Positions 35,246-44,450 are shown, numbered from the stretch's first letter. The stretch is DNA of 64,000 nucleotides from a bacterium (GCA_025774805.1 JALGZR010000019.1:1-64000); one strand, 5' to 3'. The notes: generated by a model not told the origin, from the letters alone. Numbers and translations are program-made.

Positions 35246-37048
35246 ATGTTTCCGGCCATGCTGCACCTTACGGGCAAGTGCTGCCTCGTCGTCGGTGCCG
35301 GCGGCGTGGCGTTACGCAAGGTCCAGGGCCTGATGGCGGAGGGCGCGCGTGTCCACGTGGTGGCCCCGGAAGTCGTCCCTCAGCTCGAGACGCTGGCCGA
35401 GTGCGGGCAGATCACCCTCGCGAGACGGGCGTATCGCTCAAGCGAGGCCGCGGACTACGTCCTGGTCTTCGCGGCGACGAACCGGAGAGAGGTGAACCGG
35501 AAGGTGTTTGAGGACGCGAGCCGCGCCGGGGTCTGGGTCAACTCGGCGGACGACCCCGAGCACTGCAGCTTCCACCTCCCGGCCCGCGTTCAGCGGAACC
35601 CACTCCAGATTGCCATCGCGTCCGGCGGGGAAGTTCCCTTCGCCGTCCGGCGGCTCCGACAGCTCCTGGAGCAGCGCTTTGGCCCGGAGTGGGGCGAGTG
35701 GATCGAGGCGGCCTCCCGCTTTCGCTCGCGCGTTCTCGGGATGGGTGTTGATGCGGTGGAGCGGGAAGCGTGCTTCAGCCGCTTCTTTGACGCCACCGTG
35801 GACCGTGAACGCCTCTCGGCAAGGGTCCCGACGGAGTCGGAGCAGGCGGAGTGGACCGGGGTGAAGACCGCGGGTGAAGGGCGTGCCGAGGAGCCATCGC
35901 GCCAGCGATCGGCCGCCGGCCAGAGGGAGCGGACGGGAGAACGGGTTGCCCCGGTCTCCCTGGTAGGGGCCGGGCCGGGGTGCGCGGGGCTCCTGACCCT
36001 CCGCGGCCGGGAGCGGCTGATGGAGGCGGATGCGGTTGTCTACGACCGGCTCGCGGCTAGCGCGCTGCCGTGCGACCTTCCGCCGCAGACGGAGCTGCAT
36101 TGCGTGGGAAAGACCCCGGGACGCCACCCGGTGCCGCAGGAGGAGATCACCGCATTGCTCGTCCGCTTGGCGCGCGAGGGCAAGAGAACCGTCCGCCTGA
36201 AGGGCGGTGACCCTTACGTCTTCGGACGTGGAGGAGAAGAGGCCGAGACGCTGCACGCCGAGGGTATCCCGTTCGAGGTGGTTCCCGGCGTCAGCTCAGG
36301 CTTCGGTGCCACGGCCTGGGCGGGAATCCCCGTCACGCACCGGGGAGAGGCCGTGCGGGTCACCCTGCTCACCGCCCACGAGTGTATTAAGAGGAAGGGC
36401 CCTCAGGTCCGCTGGGACCTGCTCGCACAAGATCCTCATTCCACCCTCGTCGGCTACATGGGCGTGGCCACGCTGCCGCAGGTGGCGAAATCGCTCATCG
36501 CCGGCGGCATGGATCCGGCCACGCCGGCGGCGATGATCGAGCGGGGAACCGTGGCCACCCAGCGGACCGTGATCTCGACGCTGGACGATCTTCCCGAGGC
36601 AGTCATTCGCGAGGGGCTGCAGGCGCCGGCGTTGTTCGTCATCGGACCCACCGTCGGGCACGCCGACGTACTGAACTGGTTCGATGCGCTCCCGCTGGCC
36701 GGGGAACGACTGGTCGTCCCCGGGGGCGCCTCCGAGTTGACGCGGGACCTGGAGGCAGCCGGCGCGGAGATCGTGGCGGTGCATCCTCCCGTGTCACCGG
36801 CGGCGCGAGTAGTCATTGCCGCAGCACCGCTCACGGGCTGTGTGCTGCGGAGCCCGGCAGAGGTCGAAATGCTGGACGAGGAGCGCCAGGCATCGGGTTG
36901 GGAGAGGGATCCCGTGACCTGGTGTCTCGGTGGCGAGACCGCCGAGCGCGCGCGGAAGCTCGGCTGGCAACAGGTCCGGCAGGTCGACGAGGGCATCGGC
37001 GGTCCGGAATTGGCCGACGTGATACGGGGACGGGAGTATGCGGCATAG
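35246..37048 (+). CDS. Trifunctional sirohaem/uroporphyrinogen protein (Met8-CobA-HemD fusion)
   Basis: 600 aa in three parts. Residues 1-200: precorrin-2 dehydrogenase/ferrochelatase (CysG-N/Met8) with VGAGGVALRKVQGLM. About 234-475: uroporphyrinogen-III C-methyltransferase (SUMT) with VSLVGAGPGCAGLLTLRG, VVYDRL, RLKGGDPYVFGRGGEE and PGVSSGFGATAWAGIPVTHR. About 485-600: a short HemD-like (uroporphyrinogen-III synthase) domain with CLGGETAERARKLGW; it is about half the usual HemD size, so its activity is uncertain. It supplies sirohaem for DsrAB. GGGGAGG marks the start at 35246. Confidence 0.88.
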   Translation: MFPAMLHLTGKCCLVVGAGGVALRKVQGLMAEGARVHVVAPEVVPQLETLAECGQITLARRAYRSSEAADYVLVFAATNRREVNRKVFEDASRAGVWVNSADDPEHCSFHLPARVQRNPLQIAIASGGEVPFAVRRLRQLLEQRFGPEWGEWIEAASRFRSRVLGMGVDAVEREACFSRFFDATVDRERLSARVPTESEQAEWTGVKTAGEGRAEEPSRQRSAAGQRERTGERVAPVSLVGAGPGCAGLLTLRGRERLMEADAVVYDRLAASALPCDLPPQTELHCVGKTPGRHPVPQEEITALLVRLAREGKRTVRLKGGDPYVFGRGGEEAETLHAEGIPFEVVPGVSSGFGATAWAGIPVTHRGEAVRVTLLTAHECIKRKGPQVRWDLLAQDPHSTLVGYMGVATLPQVAKSLIAGGMDPATPAAMIERGTVATQRTVISTLDDLPEAVIREGLQAPALFVIGPTVGHADVLNWFDALPLAGERLVVPGGASELTRDLEAAGAEIVAVHPPVSPAARVVIAAAPLTGCVLRSPAEVEMLDEERQASGWERDPVTWCLGGETAERARKLGWQQVRQVDEGIGGPELADVIRGREYAA

Positions 37049-37952
37049 TGCCCCGGCGGTCGCCGCGCTGCTCCTCCTGCTGGCCTGCCCCTCGCTGGCA
37101 CAGCGAGAGACGGAGCCGAAGACCAAAGAGGATCCGCTGCTATTCGGGGTTGTGAGCTTCTACCATCCGCGGCTCATGTTTCTCAAGTACGGGCCGCTGG
37201 TTGACCACCTGAGCGAACACACGGGACGGCACTGGGAGCTGAGACTCAGCGCCACCTATGAGCAGACGGTCAGCGAGCTGTGCTCCGGCCGCCTGACTGC
37301 AGCCCACCTCGACCCCCTGACCTATGTCCGAGCCCACGCCGCGTGCGGCGCCGAGCCGGTGGCGCGCTTGAATACCGGTGGACGGGAGACCCATCTCAGC
37401 TACATACTGGTTCGCGAGGAAAGCCCGATTCGGAAGCCGGCCGACCTGAGAGGCAAGCGGATCGCTTTCGGCTCGGCGCTGTCCACGTCCTCCCACCTGG
37501 TGCCCCGCGCCATCCTAGTGCAGGCCGGGCTGGCACCTGGAAGAGACGTGTCCTGCTCCTATCTCGAGCACCATGAGGAGGCGGCGCGTGCGGTGGAGCA
37601 GGGAGAAGCGGACGCCTGCGGCGTGCGCGACATCGTCGGTGACCGCTTCCTGAAAAGAGGTCTTCGCCTGCTGGTGAAATCCGACCCGATCCCGAACTCC
37701 CCCGTCGTCGTCGCCCCCGGTGCGGCGGCCGGCGTGCGGCGGTCGCTGGCGCGCGCTCTCGTCGACCTCCCTCGGGAGGATCCGGCCATGGCGAAGATCA
37801 TGGCCACCTGGGACCGGGAACTAGCCGACGGGTTTGCACCCGCAACCGATGCCGATTACGACGACATCCGCGACCTGGCCAGAGAGGTCCTGGGAGCGAG
37901 GGCGCTGACGCTTCCCGAGGAAACCCTGCGATGCGCGGGGTCCCGTTCCTGA
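37038..37952 (+). CDS. PhnD-like periplasmic binding protein linked to a kinase
   Basis: 304-aa protein with a cleavable signal peptide (AAVAALLLLLACPSLAQ) and a type 2 periplasmic binding fold of the PhnD/SsuA group: FGVVSFYHPRLMFLKYGPL, LDPLTYVRAHA, DLRGKRIAFGSALSTSSH and AVEQGEADACGVRD. The gene overlaps the sirohaem gene and abuts a histidine kinase. No ABC permease or ATPase is nearby. It therefore probably acts as the extracytoplasmic sensor of the kinase, as in TtrS-like systems, possibly for an oxyanion or organosulfur compound. Confidence 0.82.
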   Translation: MRHSAPAVAALLLLLACPSLAQRETEPKTKEDPLLFGVVSFYHPRLMFLKYGPLVDHLSEHTGRHWELRLSATYEQTVSELCSGRLTAAHLDPLTYVRAHAACGAEPVARLNTGGRETHLSYILVREESPIRKPADLRGKRIAFGSALSTSSHLVPRAILVQAGLAPGRDVSCSYLEHHEEAARAVEQGEADACGVRDIVGDRFLKRGLRLLVKSDPIPNSPVVVAPGAAAGVRRSLARALVDLPREDPAMAKIMATWDRELADGFAPATDADYDDIRDLAREVLGARALTLPEETLRCAGSRS

Positions 37953-37953
37953 G

Positions 37954-39432
37954 ATGTCGAGACTCGGCCTCAGAACCAGGTTCTTCCTCTATTCCAACAC
38001 GCTGATCGTCGTCACGATGACCATCGTGGCGATTATCGCCATCGCCCACGAGCGGCGCTCACGCTACGAGGCTGTCGAGCGCCGGGGACGGAGCATCTGC
38101 GAGGCGATGGCCATCCACATCACCGACGCGCTGATGTACGAGGACCTCGAGCTGCTGATGAATCGCGGGCTAATCGACAGTTTCATCTCCGAGATCCAGA
38201 TGCTCAACCAGGATTTCATGCGATACGTGATCGTGGCGGATCCCGACGGTCAGGTGACGCACTCCGACGAGTGGCAGCTGCTGGGCAAGAGCCTCGACCG
38301 GGCGCTGGGCCAGAGCGCCGTGGGCCAGGCGCCCCTGGCGGAGATCCGCGAGAGAGAGGGGGACGAGCGGGTCCTCGAGGTCAGCAGCCCACTGAGCATC
38401 TCGACCAAGTTCTGGGGCTCCTTGATCGTGGGGTTCTCCTTGCAGCAAGTTGAGGACCGGGTCCAGCAAGTTGCCTCGCGGGTCGTTCAAGTGGCCATCT
38501 TGCTGCTGGTTGGCAACTCGGCCATGACGGCCATCTACGTCGAGACCCTGATCCGGCCGATCCTCGATCTTCACCGGATGATGAAGCGTGCCGCGCGCGG
38601 GGACCTTGCAGCCCGCGCCCAGACACGGTCCAGCGCGGCGGAGGTGGGAGAGCTGGCGAAGCAGTTCAACCGCATGATGGACGATCTGGAGGAAGCCAAC
38701 GAGCGGGAGAAGGTCCGACAGGCGCAGCTCGCGCACACGGAGAAGATGGCTGCCGTCGGCACACTCGCGGCCGGTGTGGCCCACGAGGTGAACAATCCCC
38801 TGGGCGGTGTCCTCGCGTGTATCGAGAACATGAGATCCAACCCCGACGATAGCGAGCTGCAGAGTCGCTATCTGGGATTGATCCGGGACGGACTCGAGCG
38901 AATCGAGCAGACAGTGGCCAACCTGCTGGATTTCTCGCGGCACGGGACCATGGAGCTGGCGCCGACCTCCGTCAACCACACGTTGCGGCACGTCACGGAG
39001 CTGGTCCAGTACCAGCTCCGCAAAGGCGGAATCGCGGTCCGCTGGGCTCTCGACCCGAAAGACCCGTACGTGATGGCCGATCACTTCCGGTTGGAGCAGC
39101 TCTTTCTCAACCTTGTGCTCAACGCGCTTCAGGCCATGCCGGAAGGAGGCGATCTGACGTTACACACGCGCCACAAGGATGGAACGGTCATCGCCGAGGT
39201 TCGCGACACGGGCGTCGGTATCCCCGATGACGTGCGGGATCGGATCTTCGATCCATTCTTCACGACCCGGGAGGTTGGCGAGGGGACTGGGCTCGGGCTG
39301 ACCGTCAGCGACACCATCGTGACCTCGCACAACGGCACGCTGGAGATGGAGAGCGTGGTCGGCGAGGGGTCGGTCTTTCGCATCATGGTCCCGTTGCTGG
39401 GCCTGGGAGCGGAGGGAGAAGACGTAGGGTGA
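37954..39432 (+). CDS. Membrane sensor histidine kinase
   Basis: 492 aa. TM1 (about 10-30) and TM2 (about 171-193) frame a periplasmic sensor domain of roughly 140 residues (DMYEDLELLMNRG-type helical CHASE/4HB-like region plus a PAS-like fold). A HAMP domain follows, then HisKA with GVAHEVNNPLGG. The HATPase has NLVLNALQAM, DTGVGIP and GTGLGLTVSD. The start is one base after the PhnD-like gene. It is expected to phosphorylate the sigma-54 regulator encoded next, whose GTG start overlaps its stop. Confidence 0.88.
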   Translation: MSRLGLRTRFFLYSNTLIVVTMTIVAIIAIAHERRSRYEAVERRGRSICEAMAIHITDALMYEDLELLMNRGLIDSFISEIQMLNQDFMRYVIVADPDGQVTHSDEWQLLGKSLDRALGQSAVGQAPLAEIREREGDERVLEVSSPLSISTKFWGSLIVGFSLQQVEDRVQQVASRVVQVAILLLVGNSAMTAIYVETLIRPILDLHRMMKRAARGDLAARAQTRSSAAEVGELAKQFNRMMDDLEEANEREKVRQAQLAHTEKMAAVGTLAAGVAHEVNNPLGGVLACIENMRSNPDDSELQSRYLGLIRDGLERIEQTVANLLDFSRHGTMELAPTSVNHTLRHVTELVQYQLRKGGIAVRWALDPKDPYVMADHFRLEQLFLNLVLNALQAMPEGGDLTLHTRHKDGTVIAEVRDTGVGIPDDVRDRIFDPFFTTREVGEGTGLGLTVSDTIVTSHNGTLEMESVVGEGSVFRIMVPLLGLGAEGEDVG

Positions 39433-40811
39433 GGAACCAAAGGCGCCGACTGCTGATCGTGGAGGACGAGCCGCTGCTCGGGGTGGCCATCGCGGATGCG
39501 CTGCGCCAGGAGGGGTGGCTCGTAGATGTTGCCGAGGACGGAATCATGGGAGAGGCGCTGTTCAAGAAACATGCCCCCGAGCTGGTCCTCGTCGACCTGG
39601 TCATGCCACAAATGGACGGGATGGAGCTGCTGCGTCGAATCAAGGCCTCGGATCCCCAGTGCACCGTCGTGATGATCACGGCTCACGGATCCGTGGAACG
39701 GGCGGTGGAGGCCATGAGACACGGGGCGGCCGACTTCATCACCAAGCCGTTCCGGATGAACCAGCTCATCGTCCGCCTGGAGAATGTCTGCTCCATCCGC
39801 TCGCTTCGCGAGCAGAACGTGCGCCTGCAGGAGCAGCTGGAGCGCCGCTACTCCTTCTCCAAGATCGTGGGCAAGAGCAAGGAGATGCAGCGGGTCTTCG
39901 AGCTGATCCGGGTGGTGGCCGACTCGGAAGCCAGCGTGCTGATCCACGGAGAGAGCGGGACCGGCAAGGAGATGGTGGCCAACGCCATCCACTACAACTC
40001 GTCTCGCCGTGCGAAGCCGTATGTACGCGTGAGCTGCGCCTCGCTTCCCGAAACGCTCATCGAATCGGAGCTGTTCGGTTACGAGAAGGGGGCCTTTACC
40101 GGGGCCAGTCAGCGTCGCATCGGGCGGTTCGAGGCGGCCAGCGGGGGAAGCCTGTTCCTCGACGAGATCGGCGATCTGCCCATGACCTTTCAGATGAAGC
40201 TGTTGCGTGTGCTCCAGGAGCGGCAGATCGAGCGGCTGGGCTCCCATCACCCCATCGATGTCGACGTGCGGGTCATCTCGGCTTCGCTGCGTCCCCTGGA
40301 GACCGAGATCGTAGAGGGTCGCTTCCGGGAGGATCTGTTGTTCCGGATCAACACCGTCACGATTCACGTTCCTCCCTTGCGGGACAGGCGCGAGGACATC
40401 CCGCTGCTGGCCCGGACCTTCCTGGAGGAGTTCGAGCGCGAGCGGGACAAGCAGATCGAGGGGTTCACCGACGAGGTCCTCGATCTCTTCGACGCCTATG
40501 GCTGGCCGGGCAACGTGCGTGAGTTGCAGAATGTCGTCGAGCGTGCGGTGCTGTTCTGCGGAGGCCCGCGCATCACCATCGAGGAGCTTCCGGCCTCCTT
40601 GCGAGGAACCGTCGCAGAGCCTCCTGACGTCCCCGAGCAGGGGGGGGTCGTCTCCCTGGTGGAGGCGGCCGCGCGGGCGGAGATCGATGCAATCCGAGCG
40701 GCGCTGACGGCCTCCGAGGGGCGCCGGATGGAAGCGGCTCAGCTCCTGGGAATCAGCCGCAAGACCCTCTGGGAGAAGATGAAGCACTACGCCATCTCCG
40801 TGGACAGCTGA
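39429..40811 (+). CDS. Sigma-54-dependent response regulator (NtrC family)
   Basis: 460-aa activator. The receiver has EDEPLL, phospho-acceptor Asp in LVDLVMPQMDG and Lys in ITKPF. The AAA+ domain has Walker A GESGTGKE, sigma-54 loop GAFTGA, Walker B SLFLDEIGDLP and sensor-II region GWPGNVRELQNVVERA. The C-terminal Fis-type helix-turn-helix includes GRRMEAAQLLGISRKTLW. The start GTG overlaps the kinase stop. It would activate sigma-54 promoters of nearby or distant sulfur genes; I found no clear -24/-12 site in the window to name as a target. Confidence 0.92.
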   Translation: MRNQRRRLLIVEDEPLLGVAIADALRQEGWLVDVAEDGIMGEALFKKHAPELVLVDLVMPQMDGMELLRRIKASDPQCTVVMITAHGSVERAVEAMRHGAADFITKPFRMNQLIVRLENVCSIRSLREQNVRLQEQLERRYSFSKIVGKSKEMQRVFELIRVVADSEASVLIHGESGTGKEMVANAIHYNSSRRAKPYVRVSCASLPETLIESELFGYEKGAFTGASQRRIGRFEAASGGSLFLDEIGDLPMTFQMKLLRVLQERQIERLGSHHPIDVDVRVISASLRPLETEIVEGRFREDLLFRINTVTIHVPPLRDRREDIPLLARTFLEEFERERDKQIEGFTDEVLDLFDAYGWPGNVRELQNVVERAVLFCGGPRITIEELPASLRGTVAEPPDVPEQGGVVSLVEAAARAEIDAIRAALTASEGRRMEAAQLLGISRKTLWEKMKHYAISVDS

Positions 40812-40905
40812 GTGCCCTCGCCCGGCGCGCGGACGGACGGAGTTGGCGGGCATTCCGTGGTCGAGGAATCAGGGGAAGGATTTGAAACCGAAATGGGCAA
40901 TCACC

Positions 40906-40970
40906 CTAGCCTGCATTTCTCACCAGGCTCGCCGCTGCCGTAGCGGAGACTGGTGAGAAATGCAGGCTAG
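40906..40970. repeat. Family B palindromic element, complete copy
   Basis: 65 bp with perfect 21-bp inverted arms: 40906-40926 starts CTAGCCTGCATTTCTCACCA and 40950-40970 is its exact complement ending GCAGGCTAG. The 23-base loop holds a small CCGCT/AGCGG hairpin. It lies in the 208-base gap between the sigma-54 regulator and the receiver gene, and is the most intact member of the family. Confidence 0.92.
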
Positions 40971-41019
40971 CCCATGGGGCGGCCGCAGGAAACAGAAGGG
41001 AAACGAGAGGAGGTGAGTC

Positions 41020-41469
41020 ATGGCCGGGGAGAAAGACATACTGATCGTGGACGACACCGAGGAAACCGTGGTCTTCATGGCACAGATCCTCGAAGACCAC
41101 GGCTTTCAGTTCCGGATCGCCAAGAACGGCAATGAAGCGATGGCGGCCATGGGCGAGAAACGGCCAGATCTGGTCCTGCTGGACGTCATGATGCCCCGCA
41201 AGAGCGGAATCAACGTATTCAACGACATGAAGAGAGATCCCCAGTTGGCCGACATTCCGATCATCATCATCACGGGAGCGGCAACGGTGACCGGAGTGAG
41301 TCTCAGGAACGGCACCCAGGAACCCAAGAAATCCTACGGAGATGATTTCGTTCGCAGCCTGGGCTCCGTGCTGTACGAGAAGCTGAAGGATCTCGAGGTG
41401 GACGATCTCCTGGAAAAGCCGATCGAACCGCAACTGCTGATCGAGAAGATCAACAGGTTGCTCGCCTAG
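41020..41469 (+). CDS. Single-domain response regulator with an inserted segment (copy 2)
   Basis: 149-aa stand-alone receiver, same length and architecture as the protein at 8362. It has acidic D11-D12, phospho-acceptor D55 in LVLLDVMMPRKSG, an extended stretch after IIIITGAATVTGV including KKSYGDDFVRSLG, and the conserved Lys in LEKPIEP. GAGAGGAGGTGAG precedes the ATG. It lies 35 bases upstream of the second di-heme kinase. The two loci are clearly duplicated modules. Confidence 0.88.
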   Translation: MAGEKDILIVDDTEETVVFMAQILEDHGFQFRIAKNGNEAMAAMGEKRPDLVLLDVMMPRKSGINVFNDMKRDPQLADIPIIIITGAATVTGVSLRNGTQEPKKSYGDDFVRSLGSVLYEKLKDLEVDDLLEKPIEPQLLIEKINRLLA

Positions 41470-41504
41470 AACAACTCCGCAGCTTCAGGGGGCAATCACT
41501 CCTC

Positions 41505-43028
41505 ATGACCGAGATGCCCGACAGCCGCGCACCATCGAACGAACCGGTCCCCGGTCGCGCTCCGACCATTCAGCGCCGGATTCTGGTCCGGTTGGTACCG
41601 CTGCTGATCGTGATCTTTGCCATCGTTCTGTACTGGCTCGGCACGAACCTCCAACGGACCCTGTATGCCGCAAACCTCGAGATCGCCCGGAACTCCAATC
41701 TCATGGCGGTCTACGCGGTCGAAACCTCGATGAACACGGTCGACGTCCATCAACCCTGGGATCTCATCACGCAGAGGATTCCGCGGTCCGAAGGGACGGA
41801 TATCGAGATCATCGGCACGAACGGCGTCGTTTTGTTCTCGACCGTTCCGACAAAACGCGGAACCGTCTACGATCTCCGAGATCCTTCGTGCTCGGAGTGC
41901 CACCCCGGGGGATCATCACGCGCGACTTCCGAGACGACCTTCATCAGCACTCCGAGGAGCGTCCGGGAGCTCGTTTTTGCCGCACCCTTGCGAAACGCGG
42001 AAGACTGTCAGAGCTGTCATGCGGCCCAGGGAAACAAGCTCGGCATGGTCATGGTTCGGCAATCTCTGGATCCGATCGACGACCAGATCCGCATCATCCT
42101 TGCCGGCATCGCCGTCGCCGGCGGGATCGCCCTCCTGATGACCATTCTGACGACTCGCGTTCTTCTCGGACGCTACCTGGGCCGCCCGCTCCACAGACTG
42201 TTGGCGGGCGCGGAGGCGATCGGGGCAGGCGATCTCCAGCACAGGGTCGAGTTACCCGACCGCACCGAGCTCACGTTGCTGGCCGACACGCTCAACGAGT
42301 CCACAGAACGGTTCGCACGTCTGCACAAGGAGCTTCTGCAGCAAGAACGTCTGGCGGCCGTCGGCGAAACCGTCGCGGGGCTGGCTCACTGCCTGAAGAA
42401 CCTGCTCAACGGTCTGCGCGCGGGGCAATATGTCATCGATCGAGCCGTGGAACTGGACGACGCCAAGAAACTACGTACGGGCTGGCGTGTCATGAAGAAG
42501 GGCGTCGGGCAGGTCGAGCAGCTTACCTTCGACATGCTCTACTACATCAAGGAGCGCGAACCCGAACTCAAGCCCACCAACCCCAACCAGATTGCCATGG
42601 AGATCATCGACCTGCTGAGCGAGTCGGCCGGCGCGCAAGACGTTCATCTCCAGGCGGATCTGGACCCGGTCATCGGTTCGGTGGCGCTGGATCGGACGCT
42701 GATCTACCGGGCCCTGCTCAACCTGGTGACCAACGCCATCGACGCGTGCACGGAATCGGAGACCGGAGACCGAGTCATCTTCAGGAGCCGGATTGCCGCT
42801 CCGGACAAGATCGTCCTGACGGTCGAAGACAACGGCATCGGCATGTCCAAGGAAATCCAGTCCATGCTGTTTACACGTTTCTTCTCCACCAAGTCGGCCC
42901 GCGGAACGGGCCTGGGACTGTCGGTGGTCAAGAAGATCGCCGAGGAACACGGCGGCAGCCTGGATTTCGAATCAGAGCCGGGCAAAGGCTCAGCCTTCCA
43001 CATCCACCTTCCGCTATCAGGCGGTTAG
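41505..43028 (+). CDS. Di-heme sensor histidine kinase (copy 2)
   Basis: 507-aa paralog of the kinase at 8832. TM1 is about 26-47. The periplasmic domain has haem-c motifs CSECH (129-133) and CQSCH (168-172) at nearly the same positions as copy 1, and TM2 is about 198-220. HAMP follows, then directly the phospho-acceptor region GLAHCLKNLLNGL. The HATPase has VTNAIDACTES, DNGIGM and GTGLGLSVVKK. It lacks the GAF-like region of copy 1. The paired receiver gene is just upstream. Predicted role: haem-based redox or ligand sensing. Confidence 0.88.
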   Translation: MTEMPDSRAPSNEPVPGRAPTIQRRILVRLVPLLIVIFAIVLYWLGTNLQRTLYAANLEIARNSNLMAVYAVETSMNTVDVHQPWDLITQRIPRSEGTDIEIIGTNGVVLFSTVPTKRGTVYDLRDPSCSECHPGGSSRATSETTFISTPRSVRELVFAAPLRNAEDCQSCHAAQGNKLGMVMVRQSLDPIDDQIRIILAGIAVAGGIALLMTILTTRVLLGRYLGRPLHRLLAGAEAIGAGDLQHRVELPDRTELTLLADTLNESTERFARLHKELLQQERLAAVGETVAGLAHCLKNLLNGLRAGQYVIDRAVELDDAKKLRTGWRVMKKGVGQVEQLTFDMLYYIKEREPELKPTNPNQIAMEIIDLLSESAGAQDVHLQADLDPVIGSVALDRTLIYRALLNLVTNAIDACTESETGDRVIFRSRIAAPDKIVLTVEDNGIGMSKEIQSMLFTRFFSTKSARGTGLGLSVVKKIAEEHGGSLDFESEPGKGSAFHIHLPLSGG

Positions 43029-43088
43029 GGCTACTTCACCCTCTCCTTCACTCCCGCGAGTCGCATTCCCGGATCCCACGCGCTCGCG

Positions 43089-43266
43089 ATGGCTCTGGTC
43101 TACCTGTTCGTCGAGCGCATGGGAGCCAAGGCCGATCTATCGGACGTGTCCGGGTCCGTGTTCTGGTTCCTGACCGGTGGCGATCCTCATTGCCATGATC
43201 GGTTACGCGATCGGGAACCCCGCCGCGTTCGGGGCGGCCCTGCTCTGCCGCTGGGTGGGGGGGTGA
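43089..43266 (+). pseudogene. Possible frameshifted remnant of a small membrane protein
   Basis: The frame from 43089 reads MALVYLFVERMGAKADLSDV ... SVFWFLTGG; continuing one base out of phase gives AILIAMIGYAIGNPAAFGAA and a stop at 43264-43266. The joined reading looks like a continuous two-helix membrane protein broken by a one-base shift near 43180. It overlaps the 3' end of the minus-strand glycosyltransferase. Low confidence; it could be chance. Confidence 0.25.
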
Positions 43267-44450
43267 AGGCTCTGCCGCTTCCCATGGGCCGACGGCGGTC
43301 TCAGGTCGACTGCGGCCGATGCCAGCGACCGCCGGAGCGCCTCGTCGTCGCGAAGCCGGCGCAGCCAGTCGGCCAGCTCGCGGACCGTGCCGGCCGGGTC
43401 GTCGACGGCGATCCTGACCCCGGAGCGCTCGTCCACCATCTCCGCCGGTCCGCCCCAATCGAAGCAGACGACGGGCACGCCGCTGAGCATTGCCTCCAAG
43501 AGTCCCGACCCGCCGCTGTCCCGGAGCGCCGGGAAGACGAAAACGTCGGCACCGGAGTAGTGGGCGTCGAGCTCGTGACGGGGCAGACGTCCCGTGAAGC
43601 GAACGTGGTCGGCAACCCCGAGACGCGCCGCTTCGCGCTTCCAGAACCCGAGGGCCGCGCCTCCTCCGACGACCGTGAACAGGTAATCGCCGAGGTCTGC
43701 CTCGCGGAGCGCCTCGAAGACGAGCGGCATGACCCGGGTGGCGAAGCAGTTCCCGACGAAGAGCAGCCGGAATGTGCCGTCATGGTCACGCACGCGGACG
43801 ACCGGTGGCCTCGCCTCGACATCGTCGGGCAGCGCGTTGGCCGGAACCACGCGACACCGGGCATGGCACCAGGCCGGAAGGAACGCGAGGGTGGTGTGGT
43901 TCGAGACGAAGACGACGTCGGCGCGCCGCAGGGATCTCTGAATGACCGGGGCCTCGAGCCACGGCCGGTTCAGGAGATGGCGCAGGCGCTCCGAATGGCG
44001 GGCCCGGCCGAGATACCGGTCGAAACCGGCGGGAACACACTCGCCGCCGGCGATCGGCCCCCACACCGAGGGAATCCCGAGCCGGTCGAGAAGGAAAGGC
44101 ACGCGGAAGGTGTGGAACGTCGTGTGGTGAACCAGGGCGAAGCCCCGCTCCCGGTGGAGGCGCTCGCCGAGGCGGGCCGCCCGCACTTGCCAGAGGACCT
44201 GCCGCAGCCACGTGCCCAGCTGGCCCCCGGGTCCGGTGATCCGCCGGTACCAGCGCGGCACGTCGACATAGTGAGCCCGGATGCCGTGCCGCGACGCGTG
44301 CCGCTCGATCTCGGCGCGGTGGATCGGGGTCGTCACCAGGTGCACCTCGAACTCGCGCGACGCCTCGCGGGCCCAGCCCCAACCCAGCCGGTACTCGCCG
44401 GTCCCTTCGGGATTGCAGGCGTAGGCGCTCATCAGGATTCTAGCCTGCAT
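43203..44450 (-). CDS. Glycosyltransferase family 4
   Basis: 415-aa GT-B glycosyltransferase, probably for surface polysaccharide. The N terminus has RILMSAYACNPEGTGEYRLG and the donor-binding half has FVGNCFATRVMPL, ADVFVFPALRDSGGSGLLEA and VPVVCFDWGGPAEMV. The first ATG and preceding GGTGAG belong to the family B palindromic element (ATGCAGGCTA), so the element appears to supply the start; an internal ATG at 44432 is the alternative. The last 35 residues or so are Pro/Arg/Gln-rich and unlike the family, so the C terminus may be frameshifted or run on. Confidence 0.82.
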   Translation of the reverse strand: MQARILMSAYACNPEGTGEYRLGWGWAREASREFEVHLVTTPIHRAEIERHASRHGIRAHYVDVPRWYRRITGPGGQLGTWLRQVLWQVRAARLGERLHRERGFALVHHTTFHTFRVPFLLDRLGIPSVWGPIAGGECVPAGFDRYLGRARHSERLRHLLNRPWLEAPVIQRSLRRADVVFVSNHTTLAFLPAWCHARCRVVPANALPDDVEARPPVVRVRDHDGTFRLLFVGNCFATRVMPLVFEALREADLGDYLFTVVGGGAALGFWKREAARLGVADHVRFTGRLPRHELDAHYSGADVFVFPALRDSGGSGLLEAMLSGVPVVCFDWGGPAEMVDERSGVRIAVDDPAGTVRELADWLRRLRDDEALRRSLASAAVDLRPPSAHGKRQSLHPPTQRQSRAAPNAAGFPIA

